Assembly (NCBI RefSeq): GCF_943788075.1 | Contig: NZ_CALSOW010000001.1 | Span: 231,128 to 295,127, forward strand | DNA length: 64,000 nt | Direction: 5' to 3' | Source: an uncultured Candidatus Pelagibacter sp. | Lineage (GTDB): Bacteria > Pseudomonadota > Alphaproteobacteria > Pelagibacterales > Pelagibacteraceae | Shown: positions 19,573 through 29,323 of the stretch, piece by piece | Layout: every line of letters begins with the position of its first letter | How positions within the stretch are numbered: the stretch's first letter is position 1 | Notes under the pieces: model-generated | The model's database searches: none | What the model was told of the DNA's origin: nothing | Seen by the model: only the letters and a program-made list of their open reading frames with translations | Position numbers and translations under genes: made by a program

Positions 19573-20368
19573 ATGCAAATTATTTCAGTAATAAATCAAA
19601 AGGGTGGGGTTGGAAAAACAACAACCGTTATAAATTTAGCAGCTGGATTGACTCAACTTAATAAAAAAATTTTAGTTATTGATTTAGATCCTCAAGGAAA
19701 TGCCACAACAGGTCTTGGATTATCTAATGTAGATAACTCAAGTGACACAATTTATGGTGTATTGAATGGAACTAGAGAGATTAACGATATAATCAAGAAG
19801 ACACAGTTTGAAAATTTAGATATCATCACATCCAATGTAGATTTATCAGGACTTGAAGTTGAAACAGCTGATGATAGTAATAGAGCTTTCATATTAAAAG
19901 CTAAATTAAGCGCTTATTTAAACAATTCTAGAGGATTATATGATTATGTTATAATTGATTGTCCCCCTTCCCTAAGTCTTCTTACAGTTATGGCGCTTGT
20001 CTGCTCCAACTCACTTCTTGGTACCTTTGCAAACAGAATTCTTTGCTCTTGAGGGATTAACCCAATTGATGAAAACTATTGAAAGGATAAAAGTAAGTTT
20101 AAACCCAGACTTAAAAATCCGAGGGATTCTTTTGACCATGTATGACAAAAGAAATAAACTTTCTTCACAAGTTGAAAAGGAAGCTAGAGATTATTTTAAT
20201 GAAAAAGTTTACTCAACAGTAATTCCAAGGAATGTGAGATTGTCAGAAGCACCTTCACATGGGATGCCAGTTTTAATTTATGACAAATCTTGTATTGGAA
20301 GTAAATCTTATTTTAGTTTTACTGATGAATTTATAAATCAAGAGTCAACAATTGGGAGTGCTGCTTAA
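19573..20368 (+). CDS. parA: ParA chromosome-partitioning ATPase, frameshifted near 20020
   Basis: The first part has the deviant Walker A QKGGVGKTTTVINLAAGL and DLDPQGNATTGLG, up to IIDCPPSLSLLTVMAL. The rest (VPLQTEFFALEGLTQLMKTIERI ... IPRNVRLSEAPSHGMPVLIYD) is shifted by one. Removing one G at 20020/20021 (CTTCTTGGTACC) joins them into a ParA of about 264 residues. ParA forms the nucleoid gradient that moves ParB-parS complexes. The stop overlaps the parB start. Confidence 0.93.
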
Positions 20369-21209
20369 TGGATAAAATTAAAAAGGGTCTTGGAAGAGGT
20401 TTGTCATCATTAATTGGCGAAACTAAAGTAGAGGTTCAAAAAAATCAATTAGCGGTAAGTGACTTAACACCAAACAAATATCAACCAAGAAAGAATTTTG
20501 ATGAGCAAAACTTAGAGGATTTAACAAATTCTATAAAAGAAAGAGGAGTGATACAGCCGATCATAGTTAGAAAATCAAATAATGAAAATTCAAAGTTTGA
20601 AATAATAGCTGGTGAGAGAAGGTGGTTAGCAGCACAGAGAGCAGGTATTCACAATGTTCCTGTCGTAATCACAGAGGCCGATGATTTAAAATCTTTAGAA
20701 TTTGCAATAGTTGAAAATGTTCAAAGGCATGATTTAAACCCTTTAGAAGAAGCCGAAGGTTATAAAAGATTGATAGATGAATTTTCTTATGATCAGGCAA
20801 AAGTATCAAAATTTATAGGTAAAAGTAGGAGCTATATAACCAATTCATTAAGAATATTAACCTTACCAGTCGAAGTTATAAAACTAATGGAGACACAAAA
20901 ATTAACTGCTGGTCATGCAAAAATTTTAGTTGGATTAGAAAATGCTTCTTTTGTTGCGAATAAAATTATTGAAAAAAAATTATCTGTAAGACAAGCAGAA
21001 AAATTTGTTCAATTGTTTAAAAAGAAAGGCAAAAGTCAAAAACCACAAAAGATACAAATATTATTGCTCTTGAACTTTCTGTATCCAATAAAATTGGATT
21101 AAATGTAGAAATACAAAACAATATGAGAAATAAAGGAAAAATTTCTTTTGAGTATAAAGACCTAGATCAGTTAAATAAAATTATAGATATAATCAAATCT
21201 AACTATTAA
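20368..21209 (+). CDS. parB: ParB partition protein, frameshifted near 21048
   Basis: The N-terminus KKGLGRGLSSLIGE and the CTP-binding motifs IQPIIVRKS and AGERRWLAAQRAG are present, followed by VENVQRHDLNPLEEAEGYKRL and the helix-turn-helix (YDQAKVSKFIGKSRSYITNSLRIL). A missing A in CACAAAAG near 21047-21050 hides the C-terminal dimerisation domain (SVSNKIGLNVEIQNNMRNKG ... IIKSNY), recovered in the next frame to 21209. Corrected length is about 280 residues. It binds the parS inside rsmG. Its end overlaps holA by 11 bp on the other strand. Confidence 0.92.
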
Positions 21210-22188
21210 ATTCTGCTGAAGATTGGCTTAAAATAAAATCTGTAATTAAATTTATTGAATTATTTATATTCTTTTTAATTTGTAATTCCGTTTCATTTAA
21301 TGCGTAGATAAGTTGTTTAATATTTTTAGGACTCCATTTTTGAATCTGTTGCTTTGTTATTTCTTTCTCTTTCCAAAATATTGGTGGTTTTGCAGAGGAT
21401 ATTGTTAGTTCCATATTTTTATTAATTTCAAAAGTTGATGATAACGTAAGCAATTTTTTTGCTTTTATTAAAAAAAATCTAATAATCATAATGCAGTCTT
21501 CATTACTAAAATTATTTTCATTTAAAATGTTTATTATTTTCTTTTTGTTTTGCACTAGGCAATTATCAATAAGTTCTGATATGCCATGATTTTCTCTCAA
21601 ATTAATTAATTTCGATATATTTTTATCATTAATTTTTTTTCCATTTTTAACAAAATACTCAATTTTTTGAAGATCATTAAAAAGTGCTTCTCTTTCTCCA
21701 CTGCATTTATTTACTATTAAGTTTATATTTGAAGGTGAAATTGAAATATTTTTATCTCTTAAGAAATTATATGCTAGTTTTGATAATGTTTGATCATTAT
21801 CTGGATAAAAAGGAACACAAATTAATTCTTTATCTTTTTCAAAAAAAGTTCTTAATTTTGATTTTTTATCTAAATTTTCAGAGTTCAAGATAATTGTGAC
21901 TTCTTCTAATTTTTTTAAATGCAAATTTTGGATTATAATTAAAATTTTATCTGTAGCTCTTTTAATAACAACAGTTTTTTCTTGTTCAAAAAGAGATTTT
22001 GATAAAATACTTTCAATGAAATTATTTTCATTATCTAGAATTTCTTTTTCATCGTAATTTGAAATATTATTTTTATTTTTTATTAAGATATTAAGAGCTT
22101 CATTTTTTAAGCCCTCATTTTTTCCATAAAATAATATAAAATGATTAATATTTTCAATCTTATTAATTTCATAATTTTTTAAAATCAT
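21199..22188 (-). CDS. holA: DNA polymerase III delta subunit
   Basis: 329 residues, usual for HolA. Family features are ILFYGKNEGLKNEALNIL at the N-terminus (a P-loop-like region that does not bind ATP), PFYPDNDQTLSKLAYNFL and a C-terminal LIYALNETELQIKKNINNS. It opens the sliding clamp in the clamp loader. The sequence is diverged and Asn/Lys/Ile-rich, but the leuS-lptE-holA order is standard in alphaproteobacteria and supports the call. Confidence 0.88.
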   Translation of the reverse strand: MILKNYEINKIENINHFILFYGKNEGLKNEALNILIKNKNNISNYDEKEILDNENNFIESILSKSLFEQEKTVVIKRATDKILIIIQNLHLKKLEEVTIILNSENLDKKSKLRTFFEKDKELICVPFYPDNDQTLSKLAYNFLRDKNISISPSNINLIVNKCSGEREALFNDLQKIEYFVKNGKKINDKNISKLINLRENHGISELIDNCLVQNKKKIINILNENNFSNEDCIMIIRFFLIKAKKLLTLSSTFEINKNMELTISSAKPPIFWKEKEITKQQIQKWSPKNIKQLIYALNETELQIKKNINNSINLITDFILSQSSAEFNS

Positions 22189-22637
22189 TAATTAATAACT
22201 AGTTCTGACCAAAGCTTATTGGATATTGATAAGGCAAAATTTTGTTTAATAGCCCTTTCTTTTCTTGCTTCTTCAAATTTATCATCCAAAGTTTTTATAA
22301 TTCTTTCTTCAGTAATATTAATTTTTCTATTAGTTGATTTTATTAAAAATGTAACTTTTGCCACTAATTTGTAGTTTGTTACTTTACCTGCTGTGTTTTT
22401 AGTTAAAATGATTTTTTTATATTCACTTATAGCTTCAATATAAATTTTCTTACTTGCATCTGCATTTTTATATTTTTTTAAATCAGTTTTTAAAAAATTA
22501 TTAAGATCTCTATCTCCATTATAAATCACATTTTCAATTGAAAAATTATCATTTGTATTTTTCATATATATTGGGCTAAAACCACAATTTGCTAATAAAA
22601 ATATTAAAGATATGAATATAATTTTTATTTTTATCAT
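22188..22637 (-). CDS. lptE: LptE, LPS-assembly lipoprotein
   Basis: 149 residues with a lipoprotein signal peptide ending at Cys18 (LLANC), followed by GFSPIY, the typical start of mature alphaproteobacterial LptE. The remainder has the alternating pattern of the LptE fold, but similarity is low. LptE plugs the LptD barrel that inserts LPS into the outer membrane. Position between leuS and holA is the usual one; its stop and the holA start overlap by one base. Confidence 0.83.
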   Translation of the reverse strand: MIKIKIIFISLIFLLANCGFSPIYMKNTNDNFSIENVIYNGDRDLNNFLKTDLKKYKNADASKKIYIEAISEYKKIILTKNTAGKVTNYKLVAKVTFLIKSTNRKINITEERIIKTLDDKFEEARKERAIKQNFALSISNKLWSELVIN

Positions 22638-22638
22638 T

Positions 22639-25173
22639 TTAGTTAGTTATTATATTAATTAATTTGTTAGGGATAAATATCTTTTTTTGAATATTCTTAT
22701 TATCTAAAAACTCATTTAATTTACTATCTTCTTTAATTTTTTCTAATAACAAATCCTCACTAGTATCTTTTTTTGAAATTATAATTTTTCTAGTTTTGCC
22801 ATTAAACTGAATTATAAATTTAATATTTTCCTCTAATAAAAATTTTTCATTTATTTTTGGCCACAATATTTTTTCATTAGTGTTTAACATTGTCATACAT
22901 TCGTTTGAAAAATGAGGTATCACAGGACTGATAGCTATTAATATTTTTTTATAATTTTCAACCAATTTTTCTTTTTCAACTTTATTTAAAATTACTTTAT
23001 TTAGAGACGAATAAATTTCATGAAAATTAGCAATAATTTTATTGTATGCAAAATTTTCAATATTTTGAGTAACTTCTTTAAGAAATTTATTAGTTATTTT
23101 CTCCAAATCATTATTTGAATTAGATGGATGGTTGACTTCTATTTCTTCAATAATTTTTTGATTTAAAACCCATAATTTTTGAATAAATTTATAAGATGAT
23201 TTTATTCCCTCGTCTGACCACTGTACATCTTTTTCAGGAGGACTGTCAGATAGTATAAACAATCTCACAGAGTCTGCTCCATAGTCTTTTATAATTTTTT
23301 CAGGATCAATAGTATTTTTTTTCGATTTTGACATTGATTCTGAAGCACCAACTTTAATAAGCTCTTCTGTATCTTTTAAAAATTTTTTTCCATCTTTAGA
23401 AATTAATTCATCAGGACTTATCCAATTATTATTTTTATCTTTATATGTTTCGTGGCAAACCATACCTTGCGTAAACAAACCGCTAAATGGTTCCTTAATG
23501 TCAAATGTATTATTTTGATATGATAAAGCTTGCATAAAAAACCTAGAGTACAAAAGGTGTAGAATTGCATGTTCAACTCCACCAATATATTGATCTACTG
23601 GCATCCAATATTTTACTTCATCAATATTAAATCCATAATCTTGTTTCTGAGGTGAGCAAAATCTTAGAAAATACCATGAAGAGTCTACAAATGTATCAAG
23701 TGTATCCGTTTCTCTAGTATAATTTTTTCCATCAATAGTTATATTTTTCCACTCAGACATTTCATCAAGAGGATTTCCAATAGAACTAAGTTTATCAATT
23801 TTAGGTAATTCAACAGGAAGCATATCTTTTGGTATTTTTATTGGATTGCTATTTTCGTCATAAGCTATTGGTATAGGACACCCCCAATATCTTTGTCGTG
23901 ATATTCCCCAATCTTTTAATCTATAATTTATTTTTTTTTTACCAATATTATTCTTTTCTAAATAATCTATTGTTTTATCTATTGACTCATTTGGTACTTT
24001 TAAGTCGTTTAAAAATTTTGAATTAAATAAATAGCCAGAGTCTGTGAAAGCTTTTTTATCAATTAACAAATCTTTATCTTTTTCAGGTCTAACAACTGGT
24101 GTAACTTTTAAATTATATTTATTAGCAAAATCTAGATCTCTTTGATCGTGCGCAGGACAACCAAATACAGCACCTAAGCCATAATCCATTAAAACAAAGT
24201 TTGCAAAATAAACGGGAACTTTATTATTTTCATCCAGAGGATTAATAGCCAATAAATCAGTTTTAAAACCCAGTTTTTCAGCTGCTGCAATCGATTCTTC
24301 TGTGGTACCAGTTTTAGAGCATTCTGTCTTAAATTTAATAAATTCTGGATCATTTAAATAAAATTTTGCAATAGGGTGATCAATAGATAGTGCTAAAAAA
24401 GACATACCAAATAAAGTGTCCGGTCTTGTAGTGTAACATTTTATTTCATCAATTTCTCTGTCAGACTTAATCTTAAATTTAATTTCACAACCATAGGATT
24501 TTCCAATCCAATTTTTTTGCATAACTTTTACTTTATTTGGCCAATTATTTAGGCTGTCTAAACTTTCCAAAAGTTCCTTGGAAAAATTAGTAATTTTGAA
24601 AAACCATTGGTTAAGTTTTTTTCTCTCAACTATTGCACCTGAACGCCACCCTTTGCCATCAATTACTTGTTCATTGGCTAGAACTGTTTTATCAACTGGA
24701 TCCCAATTTACGTAACTTTCTTTTCTGTAGACCAATCCTTTATCATAAAGTTCTAAAAAAAATTCTTGTTGGTGTTTATAATAATCAGGTGAACAAGTAG
24801 ATATTTCTTTATCCCAATCAATTGATAGCCCTAGTTTTTTTAATTGACTTTTCATAACTGAAATATTTTTTTCAGTCCATGTCTTAGGATCTAATTTATT
24901 TTGTCTAGCAGCATTTTCAGCTGGCATACCAAAAGAGTCCCATCCCATAGGGTGCAGCACATTAAAATCTTGCAAGGTTTTGTATCTAGCCAACACATCA
25001 CCAATAGTATAATTTCTCACATGTCCCATATGAATTTTTCCAGATGGATATGGAAACATTTCAAGACAATAAAATTTTTTTTTATTTTTATCTACTTTGG
25101 TTGAGAATTTTTTTTCTTGATCCCAAATCTTTTGCCATTTGGTTTCTATTTCTTTAAAATTATAACGTTCCAC
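22639..25173 (-). CDS. leuS: Leucyl-tRNA synthetase
   Basis: 844 residues, a class I synthetase. The HIGH motif appears as HMGH in [18 protein letters not shown] near residue 48, and the KMSKS loop as SMSKSKKN near residue 620. The editing domain includes [16 protein letters not shown] and [17 protein letters not shown]. The [16 protein letters not shown] stretch is diagnostic for LeuRS. It charges tRNA-Leu. The gene heads the leuS-lptE-holA run. Confidence 0.97.
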   Translation of the reverse strand: MERYNFKEIETKWQKIWDQEKKFSTKVDKNKKKFYCLEMFPYPSGKIHMGHVRNYTIGDVLARYKTLQDFNVLHPMGWDSFGMPAENAARQNKLDPKTWTEKNISVMKSQLKKLGLSIDWDKEISTCSPDYYKHQQEFFLELYDKGLVYRKESYVNWDPVDKTVLANEQVIDGKGWRSGAIVERKKLNQWFFKITNFSKELLESLDSLNNWPNKVKVMQKNWIGKSYGCEIKFKIKSDREIDEIKCYTTRPDTLFGMSFLALSIDHPIAKFYLNDPEFIKFKTECSKTGTTEESIAAAEKLGFKTDLLAINPLDENNKVPVYFANFVLMDYGLGAVFGCPAHDQRDLDFANKYNLKVTPVVRPEKDKDLLIDKKAFTDSGYLFNSKFLNDLKVPNESIDKTIDYLEKNNIGKKKINYRLKDWGISRQRYWGCPIPIAYDENSNPIKIPKDMLPVELPKIDKLSSIGNPLDEMSEWKNITIDGKNYTRETDTLDTFVDSSWYFLRFCSPQKQDYGFNIDEVKYWMPVDQYIGGVEHAILHLLYSRFFMQALSYQNNTFDIKEPFSGLFTQGMVCHETYKDKNNNWISPDELISKDGKKFLKDTEELIKVGASESMSKSKKNTIDPEKIIKDYGADSVRLFILSDSPPEKDVQWSDEGIKSSYKFIQKLWVLNQKIIEEIEVNHPSNSNNDLEKITNKFLKEVTQNIENFAYNKIIANFHEIYSSLNKVILNKVEKEKLVENYKKILIAISPVIPHFSNECMTMLNTNEKILWPKINEKFLLEENIKFIIQFNGKTRKIIISKKDTSEDLLLEKIKEDSKLNEFLDNKNIQKKIFIPNKLINIITN

Positions 25174-25215
25174 AATTTGAATTATTTATTATTGCCACTA
25201 TGATTTAAAATATAT

Positions 25216-25776
25216 TTATTTTTTCTTTTTTTTCTTTTCTTTGTCTTCTATTTGAAACTTAGTTGCTCTTTTTAATATTTCTTTTTTAAGTTCTGCAACT
25301 AATGACTTGTTAGATTGAATATATTTACAGTTAATTAAACTTTCTTTACATTTTCTTGTAAAAATTTTAATGTTTAATGCATCCGATCTAATTTCGTTGG
25401 TTAGAAAACGAATTGTAATTTTTATACTTTCATTTTGAATTCTTTCATTCGTGTACCAATCAGTAATGATAATTCCTCCACTATAATTTACAGAAGCAAG
25501 TGGCATAAAATCAATTACATCAAGAGAAGCTCTCCAAAGTTCGTTTGAGCTTGCAAATTCAAAAACTCCTCCTTTAGATCCTGATTTAAGCATATCATTT
25601 AATTTAAATCCACGCCCTTCCTCAAGATTTTGTTTAACTCTTAATTTTGGATCATCAGGAAATTTTCTAGCATCACCACCAGGTAGTTTTCCATTGCAAC
25701 CATATTGAAAAAAGCCAAATAAAGTTACAAAACTTAAGATTTTAAAGATTTTGATAAAATAGTATTTTGAATTCAT
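25216..25776 (-). CDS. DUF3576 lipoprotein
   Basis: The chosen ATG (MNSKYYFIKIFKILSF) gives 186 residues with a signal peptide ending at Cys27 (FFQYGC), followed by NGKLPGGDARKFPDDP; an ATG seven codons upstream is possible. Motifs DVIDFMPLASVNYSGGIIITDWYT are characteristic of DUF3576, found next to leuS in many alphaproteobacteria. Function is unknown; an outer-membrane lipoprotein is inferred. The C-terminus is a Lys tract. Confidence 0.82.
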   Translation of the reverse strand: MNSKYYFIKIFKILSFVTLFGFFQYGCNGKLPGGDARKFPDDPKLRVKQNLEEGRGFKLNDMLKSGSKGGVFEFASSNELWRASLDVIDFMPLASVNYSGGIIITDWYTNERIQNESIKITIRFLTNEIRSDALNIKIFTRKCKESLINCKYIQSNKSLVAELKKEILKRATKFQIEDKEKKKKKK

Positions 25777-25930
25777 TTTTTCATGCTTATACATCATAAA
25801 TTTCTAGAGATTAGTAATTTTATATCAATTTCATAAAAAAGATGATGTAAAAATACAACACATTTAAATTTATTCAATAAAATAGTATTTTTTAGGAAAA
25901 TTATTGATCTAAATGGTAAACACACAGCGT

Positions 25931-25946
25931 TTATTATTAATAATAA
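25931..25946. repeat. A/T palindrome in the porin leader
   Basis: TTATTATTAATAATAA is a perfect 16-bp inverted repeat starting 42 bp before the porin ATG and upstream of its AAGGAG ribosome binding site (25959-25964). It could be an operator or an mRNA leader structure; in such AT-rich DNA a chance origin is possible. Confidence 0.4.
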
Positions 25947-25972
25947 CAATTAAACAATAAGGAGTAATTAAT

Positions 25973-26917
25973 ATGAACAACTTTAAAAAAATAGGACTTA
26001 CTGCATTAGCAGGTTCTTTAGTTGCTACTTCAGTATACGCTGGCGAAATGTCAGTTGCTGGTTCTGCTTCATGGACAATGAGTAACCACGCTGGTACTGA
26101 AGGTGGTAAAACAATGGCTATGGGTAACCAATTAACTTTCACTGGTGGTGGTGAAATGGATAATGGTATGAATGTATCTTTATCTTTCATCTTAGACCAA
26201 GGTGATAACGCTGAGCTAGCTAACACGCTGGACAGTCCATTTGATCAGTCACTCAATCACTGTATGTTCAGATGCAATGGGAACAATTACATTTGCTGGT
26301 GAAGGTGCTTCAAGTGCGCAAAACACTATAGACACTACAGCTGCTGGTGATATCTGGGATAACACTTTCATGCTTATACACTAGGACCAACAAATGCAAG
26401 TGCAGGCTAAAACTTTACTTGGACTTTACCAGTCATATGGTTGATGGTTTAGCTGTACAACTTTCATACACTGGAAGTTCAGCTGGTGAAGAAGCAACAT
26501 TGGTTATGCTTTAACTTATACTGGTGTTGAAGGTTTATCAGTTAAGTTATGGTGCTGGTGAAGTTGAGGTAATACTGCTGGTACAACGGTGCTGATGTAA
26601 CACTATGAAAGCTTCATTTGCTTTTGGTCCAGTTACAGCTGCTATGTCAATTAATGATTATGACATAACTAGTGCATCTAATGAGGAACAAAGTTCTTAC
26701 AAACTTTCTTACACAGTAAGTGATGAACTTTCAGTTTCTTACGGATCTGAAACTCATGAAACAACTGGTCAAGTACTGACGAAGAGTTCGACAAATTTCA
26801 GTTTCATACACTACTGGTGGTTTAACAGCTTCTGTTAGCAAACAATGCTGAAAATGTTACTGGTTCAGGCTATCAGAGCAATCAAAATGGAACGTAGGTC
26901 TTTCATTTGCATTCTAA
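25973..26917 (+). pseudogene. Outer-membrane porin gene, broken by many indels
   Basis: A strong ribosome binding site (AAGGAG) precedes MNNFKKIGLTALAGSLVATSVYAGEMSVAG, a clear signal peptide cut after VYA and the start of an alphaproteobacterial porin. Gly/Thr/Ser-rich beta-strand sequence continues in all three frames: TVCSDAMGTITFAGEGASS, VQLSYTGSSAGEEAT, MKASFAFGPVTAAMSIND, YKLSYTVSDELSVSYGSE, and a final VGLSFAF with the terminal Phe expected for an outer-membrane barrel. At least six to eight indels separate these pieces. About 314 residues would be restored. A strong terminator follows, so the locus looks highly expressed. Either the assembly failed here or the gene is dead. Confidence 0.8.
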
Positions 26918-26940
26918 TTTAATTTAGATTTAAATTATTA

Positions 26941-26970
26941 AAAGGGCCCCTTTTTAGGGGCCTTTTTTTT
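26941..26970. terminator. Rho-independent terminator after the porin gene
   Basis: GGCCCCT and AGGGGCC form a GC-rich stem around a TTTT loop, flanked by an A-run on the left and eight T on the right. It ends porin transcription and, reading leftward, sits at the end of the ThiE-like gene, so it may work in both directions. Confidence 0.9.
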
Positions 26971-27487
26971 ATTCAAAATAAGATATACCTGCAAAATCTG
27001 ATTGATCTAAAAAATTAAGTTTTTTAAGATTACTTTTAGAAATCCCACCTAAAGCAACAACATTTAATTTAGTTAAATTTGATAGTATCTTAAATTTATT
27101 AATTCCTAGAAAATTTTTGTTTTTTTTAAATAAAGAAGATAAAAAAATTTTTTGAACACCCTGTTTTTCTTTTATTCTTATTTCTTTAAGGTTGTGTGCA
27201 GATCCAATGATATTAAAATTTTTTTTATAAGAGTAAGCTAAGTGATTTGTGTTTTTATTAAAAGAAGGAATATATGCTCCATCTAAATTAAGTTTAATTG
27301 CAAGTTTTATGTCATTAGATAAATAAAATTTTATTCCTCTTTTTTTACAATGATTTTTGATTTTTAAAATGAGATCTTTATTTTTTATATTTAAAGTATA
27401 GTTCCTATAGATAATAACAGTTTGCTTGTCTTGTTTATTGATAATATTTGTATCAAATTTATTTATAAAGTAATATTTACTAATCAT
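26969..27487 (-). CDS. ThiE/TenI-like protein (thiamine phosphate synthase family)
   Basis: With the start at MISKYYFINKF the protein has 172 residues. It shows a shortened TIM-barrel pattern of ThiE/TenI: IIYRNYTLNIKN, IKFYLSNDIKLAIKLNLDGAYIPS, NIIGSAHNLKEIRIKEKQGV, and VVALGGISKSNLKKL followed by DFAGISYF. The ThiE phosphate-binding Ser/Thr loops are not well kept, so true TMP synthase activity is doubtful; a TenI-like or other role is possible. It is divergent from the YggS gene by 6 bp. Confidence 0.65.
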   Translation of the reverse strand: MISKYYFINKFDTNIINKQDKQTVIIYRNYTLNIKNKDLILKIKNHCKKRGIKFYLSNDIKLAIKLNLDGAYIPSFNKNTNHLAYSYKKNFNIIGSAHNLKEIRIKEKQGVQKIFLSSLFKKNKNFLGINKFKILSNLTKLNVVALGGISKSNLKKLNFLDQSDFAGISYFE

Positions 27488-27493
27488 ATTTGT

Positions 27494-28154
27494 ATGCATA
27501 ATACTGTAAAAAATTTATTAGATATTGAGAATAATATTAATACTTATCTTAATAAATTAAATATCAATAATAATCCCAAAATTATTGCTGTATCAAAGAC
27601 TTTTAAAATTGATAAAATTTTACCACTTATAGAACATGGCCATATAGATTATGGTGAAAACAAAGTCCAGGAAGCAATTGAAAAATGGACAGAAATTAAA
27701 AAGATAAATTCAAATATAAAATTACATATGATTGGTAAATTGCAAACAAATAAAGTGAAATTTGCTGTTCAAATATTTGATTATATCCATTCGGTAGATA
27801 GTGAAAAACTTGGCTAAAAAAATTGCGGATGAACAAAATAAGATAAATAAAAAAATCAAAATATTTTTACAGGTTAATATTGGTGATGAAAATCAAAAAT
27901 CGGGTATTAATAAAAATGATATTAACCAACTAATTTTATACTGTAAGGAGATTGGTTTAGATTTAATTGGCTTGATGTGTATTCCTCCAGTAAATATTGA
28001 TCCAGAAAACTGCTTTGATGAGATGAACCAACTAAATAAGAATTCAGGTTTTAATGAATTAAGTATGGGGATGTCTTCAGATTTTCTTAAAGCAGCAAAA
28101 CATTTTTCAACATATGTAAGAATTGGTTCAAGTATTTTTGGCAAGAGATATTAA
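27494..28154 (+). CDS. yggS: YggS-family PLP-binding protein, frameshifted near 27809
   Basis: The first part (IIAVSKTFKIDKILPLIEHGHIDYGENKVQEAIEKW with the PLP-binding Lys, then LHMIGKLQTNKVKFA) and the second (KIFLQVNIGDENQKSGI, LIGLMCIPP, LSMGMSSDFLKA, VRIGSSIFGKR) are separated by one extra base in GAAAAACTTGGCT near 27805-27812. The corrected protein has about 219 residues. The family keeps PLP homeostasis. The start MHNTVKNLL at 27494 was chosen because it leaves room for the divergent gene. Confidence 0.87.
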
Positions 28155-28645
28155 AAAATTTTTATTTTTGAATTTTTTTTGATTAATTTTAGCATAATCA
28201 AAAAATCTTTTTTCTTTAAAGCAACACATCCAGCTGTAGGCTTATAATCTTTAGTTAAGTGAATAAATATGCAGCTACCCAAACCAGAAATAGGTTTTTT
28301 GAAGTTGTATTTTATTGGAATTAGCAAATCGTACTTATGGTCTTTTCTATTTAACTTTTCATGTTTAATTTTTTTGTCGATTTTAATTATTTTGTTATAT
28401 TTTTTTGGAACAAAAATATCATCACACCAACCCATATCTTTTTCAATTTTGATGCATTTTAGAGAAGTAAGTGGTTTTTCTAAACGATCTTTCCTATAAT
28501 AAAGATTTTCAATCCCAAAAGTTCCTCTTGGTGTTTTTTTATCACCCTCTTTTTTATTTTTTGTTAATCCTCTTTTTCCAATACAACATCTAAATTTAAA
28601 TTGATCTATTTGAAGAGTATGTTTATTTTTAATTAAAATTGTCAT
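28151..28645 (-). CDS. L,D-transpeptidase (YkuD) family protein
   Basis: 164 residues. It contains KTPRGTFGIENLYYRKDR and the catalytic HLTKDYKPTAGCVALKKKDF, matching the YkuD His...(S/T)xGC motif with the nucleophilic Cys. No signal peptide is visible, as in the short YkuD proteins of this type. Such enzymes cross-link peptidoglycan or lipoprotein; the substrate here is not known. It converges with yggS (4 bp overlap) and diverges from a winged-helix gene. Confidence 0.82.
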   Translation of the reverse strand: MTILIKNKHTLQIDQFKFRCCIGKRGLTKNKKEGDKKTPRGTFGIENLYYRKDRLEKPLTSLKCIKIEKDMGWCDDIFVPKKYNKIIKIDKKIKHEKLNRKDHKYDLLIPIKYNFKKPISGLGSCIFIHLTKDYKPTAGCVALKKKDFLIMLKLIKKNSKIKIF

Positions 28646-28657
28646 ATTCTTTCTTTT

Positions 28658-29221
28658 ATGAACGTGCAGAATTTAATAATATACAAGTTTACTCCATTAT
28701 ATCACATTCTTGAAGAACTTAGTTTAGATCTTAATTTTAAGATCTGTTTTATTGATAGCGAGAGCTCTTTGAACAAAGAAGTAAAAAATCATAATAATTA
28801 TTTAATTATATCCAGTAAAAATTATCTAGATATTGAAAATCAATTTGTTTTAGAAAACAAACCAATTAAAATTTTTAAATTAATAGAAAAAATAAATATC
28901 GAATTTTTAAAACTTCAATTTAATAATCAATCCCAGGTTAAAGTTAAATCATATATTATAGATCTAAATTCAAGGGAAATGTTAATACAAAATACAAAAT
29001 TAAAATTAACTGAAAAAGAAATCAATACGATTATTTATTTGTCTAATTCAAATCAACCTGTTGGTATTGATGAGTTGCAAAAAATGGTGTGGAGTTATCA
29101 ATCTGATATAGAAACTCATACGGTCGAGACACATATTTATCGATTAAGAAAAAAAATTTTAAATACTTTTAATGATAATGAATTTATTGTTAGTAAAAAA
29201 AATGGTTATCAAATCAAATAA
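28658..29221 (+). CDS. Orphan OmpR/PhoB-type winged-helix protein
   Basis: 187 residues. The C-terminal 90 residues form a trans_reg_C winged helix (KLKLTEKEINTIIYLSNSNQPVGIDELQKMVWSYQ, then HTVETHIYRLRKKI). The N-terminal 85 residues have receiver-like length but no clear acidic pocket or phospho-acceptor Asp, so control by phosphorylation is doubtful. It starts 12 bp from the divergent L,D-transpeptidase gene, which could be a target. No histidine kinase gene is nearby. Confidence 0.7.
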   Translation: MNVQNLIIYKFTPLYHILEELSLDLNFKICFIDSESSLNKEVKNHNNYLIISSKNYLDIENQFVLENKPIKIFKLIEKINIEFLKLQFNNQSQVKVKSYIIDLNSREMLIQNTKLKLTEKEINTIIYLSNSNQPVGIDELQKMVWSYQSDIETHTVETHIYRLRKKILNTFNDNEFIVSKKNGYQIK

Positions 29222-29321
29222 GAAAAATCTAATAGCTAAAAACCTATTTACAAAAAAGTATAAGCCAAAAGTAGTTAAGCCCAAAAAAGGCAAGGGAAGT
29301 TTTAAAAGAAAAAAAAGTTAA
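29202..29321 (+). CDS. Small ArfA-like ribosome-rescue protein (39 aa)
   Basis: A very basic 39-residue ORF (starts MVIKSNKKNLIAKNLFTKKY) whose ending KKGKGSFKRKKS closely resembles the KKGKGSYxRK motif of ArfA, preceded by NLF like the ArfA LFR element. ArfA recruits RF2 to ribosomes stalled without a stop codon. The ORF overlaps the end of the winged-helix gene by 20 bp in another frame and lacks a Shine-Dalgarno sequence, so coupling is likely. A chance Lys-rich ORF or an ORF of other function remains possible. Confidence 0.55.
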   Translation: MVIKSNKKNLIAKNLFTKKYKPKVVKPKKGKGSFKRKKS

Positions 29322-29323
29322 AA

